Origin: Cryptomeria japonica
Lineage: Eukaryota > Streptophyta > Pinopsida > Cupressales > Cupressaceae
Direction of reading: 5' to 3'
Length of the DNA: 64,000 bases
NCBI RefSeq assembly: GCF_030272615.1
Contig: NC_081411.1
Location: 210,754,744 to 210,818,743 of the forward strand
Shown piece after piece: positions 59,315-64,000 of this stretch. The notes below the pieces were generated by a model. It searched no databases and was not told where the DNA came from. It worked only from the letters and a program-made list of their open reading frames with translations. Within the stretch, counting starts at the first letter, position 1. Every line of letters starts with the position of its first letter. Both the position numbers and the translations under genes were made by a program.

Positions 59315-61330
59315 GGCTCTGTGGGGAGGAACTTCCCCTCCCCTGCATTAAAAAGAGTAGATATTTTAGACTGACCTCTTGCTTCTCCATCCTTTAATCT
59401 CAGTTCAATGAGGGATCTCCTACCTCTTCTCTTACTGATTCTAGCACAATCAGGAGAGTCTTTGCTTTTATCAGAGTAGAGAATGCCTAGGGTGTTAGGA
59501 TTATGATTTTCTAAGTTATCTGATGCTATAAAGAGTTCATCTATTTCTAAGTCGACTCTAGTAATATCTACTAGATTATTGACAAGTAGATCACTTTGTC
59601 TTTCCAATTCCTCATCATCACAGATTTCATCAACCAATTGATCCATAAGGTTATTTACTACTTCTTCCCCTATAAAATTGGCAATGATGTTAACTTCCCT
59701 AGTCACGTGGTCACTCTCAAATTCTATAATTATATCAAGATCATCCATCAGAGATGAAGGGCGAACTCCTACCTCCATAGGGGCCTTCATCTGTGAGACT
59801 TGAGAGATTGGTTGATCCTATAGAGAAGCCATTGCTGGATCCTGGAGAGGATTATCTATCTCCTCTGATTGCGCTAGGGAGGTAGGAACCAGGAGAGGGG
59901 GGGCCTTGAAGGACTCCCTCTCTTTGGTGGGATAAGAGAGAAAGATGGTGACATATTTGTCATACCAAGCTGCTCTTTATGAGGGAGCCACTCACTGATT
60001 TCTCCCTCTTCCAGGTCCCGATCCCTAAGAGAAGAGTCAGCTATAGGGGGGTTAATAGAAGGCAGTGGTTGGAGAGGAGAGTGAAAGGTCTTAATGGGGG
60101 ATCTCTGAGGACACAGATCTGTGGTAGGATGATTAGTGCTAATATTATTAAAGCCCTCAAAAATGAAACCCCCTCCTTCCACAAATCTGATTGGAGTGAT
60201 TCTAGACTTGGGAAATGATTCAGGGAAAGAATTTTTAAAGGAGGTCTTCCTTGGCATATTAACTTCGAAAGGACCATTATAGAAGGGTAATTCAAGGGTT
60301 AGACATAGATTATCACATTTTAGTGTTATGGGCTCTAAAGATTTAATGTTAATATTCATGTTAACAATCAAAAGTTGGTTAAAGAAGCTTAGGGCTGATT
60401 TTTTAACTTCTACAAATTTACCTATTTTGTTTCCTATAATTCTTAAAAAATCATTGTTTCATAATTCTATAGGAAAATTTTCAAGTGAAATAGCTCTATT
60501 AACCATGCATGAATTTAATTGAGATGGGTGAAAGACGGGTTGCATCCCCAGTAATCAAACCCTATGCCCTTGAACATTGATAGGCCCCCATTTAGCAAGG
60601 AATTTCTCAAATTTTGATTACCGCATTCAATAGCTAAGAAATTATCAGGAAGGATGTCAATTTTTACCTAGTTATTGAAAGAAGACACCACCCAATTAGC
60701 AATTTGTTCAGACAGGATCCCCCAACCTTTCCACCGAGCAAAGATCATTCTATTGTTGTAGTGCATTTGATACCTAGCCTGAGTTTGGGTATCAATTTCA
60801 ATGACCAACCCATTGGGAATAGCTGGAGGAATTGAAGGTAAATCCAAAACCGCTTGCTTGACTTCCTTTGAGTTGTGAAGAATCCTGAAAGAGGGACAGC
60901 TAGGGGTTTTCATACCCTTTGATGATTTACCCAAGGATTTTTGAGGAAAGAAAACAGTAGCAGAAGGACTATTTGACTGATTAGGTTTTATAGAACCCTC
61001 CTTCTGACCAAGGTTGGGATTTCGCTTGAGGCAATTTGATTGCCCTACTGCCTTAATATTTTTGCACCTCACCATATGCCAATTTTGATCCCAGCCCTTG
61101 AACAGAGGAGGGGGAGCCCTAACTATATCAACCAGAGAGTACTCTGGTTTTGCAAAGAAGGCTTCTTACTCGAGGGTTCGTGATTTTATCCTGCTAGGTT
61201 CCTCTGACCCAGTGTGATTAGCCAGAACAACGAACTGATTTTAATAACCTTTGTGAATTCCATGCAGTGGATAAGGGTGCTCGTGAAGAAATGGCAATGC
61301 CTTGCATCAGTTTTTCGCACGCAGAGCCAT
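59311..61330 (-). pseudogene. LINE B ORF1, RNA-binding nucleocapsid-like protein
   Basis: From the ATG at 61330 one frame can be followed with stops: MALRAKN, then TGA, further sequence with two stops, KPEYSLVDIVRAPPPLFKGW, then the open part 61075-60668 with a DUF4283-like IEIDTQTQARYQMHYNNRMI and FARWKGWGILSEQIANWVVS. More pieces lie at 60371-59874 and 59790-59311, the last acidic and ending FLPTEP at the ORF2 start. The counterpart in LINE A (HTDELWECYNARGLFGKWFG) has the same motif shape. More decayed than LINE A ORF1. Confidence 0.75.
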
Positions 61331-61342
61331 TTTTTTTCAAAT

Positions 61343-61719
61343 TGAAACAAAATTATTTATTAATTTAGAATAATGTTTTATTTTTTTTTGGATTAGTTAA
61401 CTTGTATATTAACAAATTAAAAAATAGAAATTTTTTATATTACAATCTAAACATAGTTATAATAAAAAAATGGTAAAATAAATCTATTTTAAAATTAAGA
61501 TGTATGATTATTTTTAATCTTATTAAAGAACAAATATTTTGTTTGTTAATATATTAAATATTTAAAAACATTATAGTGTAAAGTTATTTTTTATGAAATT
61601 TTTAAATCTTTTGTATTTTTGAATTAGACAAGTTATACATCCACCAATTGAAAAATAAAAAATTAAAAATAATATATTATTTTGCAAATAAAAAATGGTT
61701 ATAAGAAGATTTTAAATTT
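61343..61719. repeat. AT-rich host repeat, right of LINE B (includes TSD 61343-61355)
   Basis: Continues the sequence interrupted at 49513 and matches 37625-37990 closely (tgaaacaaaatta, attagttaacttgtatatta, ataagaagattttaaattt). Confidence 0.85.
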
Positions 61720-63388
61720 AAATTTTGTTTTGCATAGGCAAATATTGTCTATGAAATACAAAATGGGCCACATACATAAATGAACTCATTACTAAAGCCA
61801 TAACACAAAAAAAATACAAAGGGGCACCTAAACAAATTCAGACCACACCTACATCAACATCCTCTAGTTCAAGGACTTTTAGGTTGCCAACCTCGTCCTC
61901 CTTAAAGTCTTTCTCTAGCTCCTTCATTTTCTATGCCATAACAACTCTCAGTACAACTGGGCACTCCATACTATAGTCAAAATGCACCTCAGAATCTGCC
62001 AACTCATCTAGAAGATAGTAGTCCTTTGGGTTACACTCCTTTCTATGGATGAGACCCCACTCATTCTTAGGGGTTTCTTTCCCATTCTCCAAAATTCCTA
62101 TGACATGTCGCCCACTCAAACCCTCCTCTACAACATACTATTTATTCATCTTTGCCAAAGCAGGTAGAATGCCAGTGACATGCAGTAGAAAATAAATGTT
62201 GTGGTATTTAACCTCCCACTAGGTCAGTGTAAGAAGTTGAGTCCACTTTTGGACCAAAGAGTGGAAGTGTTTTCCTTGATTTTTAGATTTTGCCACATTT
62301 GACCTAAACATTTGAAGCACTTAGAGATTGAATCTTGGAAAAAGTTGGGAATACAAAATGTAGCACTCAGAGTCTAATTTTCAAATATATAATATATTTT
62401 AATATCCAGATAAAAGAAATTGACTTTCAAAAGGGATTTCTAATACCCAATTTTTAAAAATGTTTGTTTCAAGACCATACCATGCACATGTACGACCACC
62501 ACTTTTTGACACAAATAAAAGCCTTTTTTTTCAAACCCTTTTGGGAAAATATTTGTAACACATTGAACATTGATGAGGATATGTTTTTGTTCTTTTTTTT
62601 TGAATATTTATTCTTTTATTAATTTTCTATTGGCCATATTTGTTGTTTTTTAAACCCCTCGTGTACGACCACCATAATATCACCAAAACTTATCATTTTT
62701 AGAATTTTTTTTCTTAATATTGAAAAGAACTCTATGTAGAGTGATGTCATATAAGTTTTTTTTCAAAAGATGTAAAACAAAAAAGTTATTAAATAAATAA
62801 CAAAAACTTAATATTTTAATTTTATGGACCAAATCTAGTACAAATTAATTGAAAAATAAAAAATAAGAAAATATTGAAAATATATATATAAATATTTGGA
62901 ATCTACATAATGTAAACTCTAATGGGTTTTTATTTTGTCTGAAAATTTTGTAAAACCATATCCCTGAAGTCAGCATTTTGTTACTCACATTGTCCAACCT
63001 TGTACTTGTAGGTCCAAGGCTTATGTTTGGGCATTCCAAGCCTTACCCATCCCAAATCCAAAGGCAAATGGTGGGTTTGGTTTTGAAATTTCAAATAATG
63101 GGGCCATTTATTTAAATATAATGGGTTCCCATTATATAAAGTGCAAAAATGAGTTTGTAGGGATTTAAAAATAAAAAAATACATTTACAAAATGGGGTCC
63201 TTCTTTTTAAATAACAGGGCCCCATTTTTTACATAGCGGGGCCCCGTTATTTAAAAGTATATATTTTTAAAAATGAGGCCTCATTTTATAAATAAAAAGG
63301 CCTTATTTTATGAATTTTTGGCTAAGGAGCCCAAAGCATAACGGGTCCCCATTTCTAGCGGTGTTCTTCCCAATACGTGCACTTCCCC
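61720..63388 (-). other. Element-like region downstream of ORF3-like gene, unrecognised
   Basis: The host repeat ends near 61720 and different, less AT-rich sequence begins. A minus-strand frame at 62119-61931 (GRHVIGILENGKETPKNEWG and a DYYLLDELADSEVHF segment) continues past a stop into KMKELEKDFKEDEVGNLKVL, looking like a decayed coding sequence with no recognised family. 62380-63080 is AT-rich. 63090-63320 is a cluster of GGCC-centred palindromes. Confidence 0.4.
63205..63256. other. Strong hairpin with GGGGCCCC arms
   Basis: ttttaaataacagggcccc (63205-63223) and ggggccccgttatttaaaa (63238-63256) are reverse complements at 18 of 19 positions with a 14-base loop. The perfect palindrome aaaatgaggcctcatttt follows at 63270-63287. 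Confidence 0.85.
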
Positions 63389-63901
63389 CTAATTGGGACC
63401 TAACTTCTCGCACCCACCCCACTTTGCAACTAGAATCTGCTGCTCAAAGGTTTGAACCACCACAAACTTCTTCACCTCAACATCAACGCTAACAGACATG
63501 TAGTAATTTTGTGGAAGGGGGGTGTGCAAGTTGTCATCAACATTATCCAAAATAGCATTGGTTTCCCCCAAGAAGCAATGGGTGAAAACCATTTCGGTAA
63601 TATTCTTAACTCTAGGCTTATTGACCCCCATATACATCAACAAGGCTACAAATATAGTCGGGATGTCCAAATTAACCTGATAGTAGTGGTAGGCTTTGAT
63701 GAATTCCCCACCCAACACCCTTTTAACTGCATGGAATATTAGAGGGTTCATAGAAGCCATCACCACTATTAGACGCTTCTTTGTAATCTCCCCCAAAAAT
63801 GTCATCTGGTGTTTTGTTGCCCCCAACATAATAGACATGTCCATCCCTACATGCACACAATCACACTGCCTTTCTAATTCAAGCTTCCACTCAGAGACCA
63901 C
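63389..63901 (-). CDS. ORF3-like protein, third copy
   Basis: An open 170-codon frame. From the internal Met at about 63841 (MDMSIMLGATKHQMTFLGEI) it aligns with ORF3 of LINEs A and B: K-[RH]-x-M-[AT]-F-x-G-x-I, R-L, NPLIF (also in LINE B), VLGGEF, VNLDIPTIF (compare RANTDVAAMF), FLGETNAIL (compare ILGEIERV) and a Pro-x-Pro-x-[ND]-Y block. The C-terminus diverges. It is more distant than A and B are from each other. No LINE ORF2 is visible within the window on its 5' side, where only 99 bases remain, so its host element is unknown. Confidence 0.6.
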   Translation of the reverse strand: MVSEWKLELERQCDCVHVGMDMSIMLGATKHQMTFLGEITKKRLIVVMASMNPLIFHAVKRVLGGEFIKAYHYYQVNLDIPTIFVALLMYMGVNKPRVKNITEMVFTHCFLGETNAILDNVDDNLHTPLPQNYYMSVSVDVEVKKFVVVQTFEQQILVAKWGGCEKLGPN

Positions 63902-64000
63902 ATGTATTGTGAAAATGAAGTATCGAATAACCTTTAAATAAACTCATTCCTTGAAAAATCATGATTTCTGATATTAAGAGAGTCGTCCAATCTCCCTCAA
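63902..64000. other. Window edge, nothing recognised
   Basis: Short sequence upstream of the ORF3-like gene. Confidence 0.3.

Larger units (their letters stand above)
49514..61342 (-). mobile_element. LINE B: L1-type retrotransposon with RNase H and an extra 3' ORF
   Basis: About 11.8 kb on the minus strand, same order as LINE A: ORF1 (61330-59311), ORF2 endonuclease (59314-58151), RT (57979-56636), zinc-binding region (56539-55739), RNase H (55742-55158), a 5.6-kb 3' region with ORF3 (53191-52552), and the conserved 3' terminus with hairpin and poly(A) (T-run 49515-49525). Bracketed by a 13-bp target-site duplication. It is longer than LINE A mainly through microsatellite expansion and a 645-bp tandem duplication in the 3' region. 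Confidence 0.85.

Overview
The window looks like nuclear DNA of a large-genome land plant, possibly a conifer-like gymnosperm (lineage is a low-confidence guess). It is AT-rich and dominated by retrotransposons. It has plant-type L1 LINEs (two with RNase H), a Ty1/copia element primed by an initiator-Met-like site, degenerate plant telomere-like (CCCTAA) arrays, and no bacterial-style operons. Nearly every coding sequence is a broken transposon gene. The only candidate host gene with an intact frame is a small RING-H2 protein at 47476-48087.

Layout. 1-640 is GA-rich simple sequence. 764-9505 is LINE A (minus strand), bounded by a 17-bp target-site duplication (TSD). 9668-12075 is 5'-truncated LINE C (plus), and 12591-14566 is truncated LINE D (minus). 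15721-21667 is nearly complete LINE E (plus, TSD of at least 10 bp). A CT-rich tract and a copia pol remnant lie at 22857-24280. A broken RING gene copy is at 25036-25719. Telomere-like satellite with a higher-order period of about 550-580 bp fills 26993-28367 and resumes at 34333. It is split by copia element F (28368-34332, two LTRs, 5-bp TSD). 34993-46620 is AT-rich, with two further telomere-like blocks in opposite orientations and little coding content. 46620-49513 holds the intact RING copy and AT-rich repeats. 49514-61342 is LINE B (minus, 13-bp TSD). 61720-64000 holds an unrecognised element-like region whose main ORF resembles a protein found in the LINE A and B tails.

The main result is that LINE A and LINE B, two diverged insertions each bounded by its own TSD, have the same unusual organisation: ORF1, ORF2 (endonuclease, reverse transcriptase, zinc-binding region, RNase H), a long 3' region with a third, same-strand ORF of about 180-190 codons, then a terminal hairpin and poly(A). 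The third protein (called ORF3 here) has conserved blocks and a third relative at 63389-63901. I do not recognise the family. Empty versions of both insertion sites can be recognised in other copies of the AT-rich host repeat in the same window.

A second theme is the RING-H2 gene sitting inside an AT-rich dispersed repeat. One copy is intact and one is broken by short tandem duplications. At least two further units carry the promoter-like segment but no ORF. All coordinates and homologies were read by eye. Family names rest on motif recognition, not on searches.
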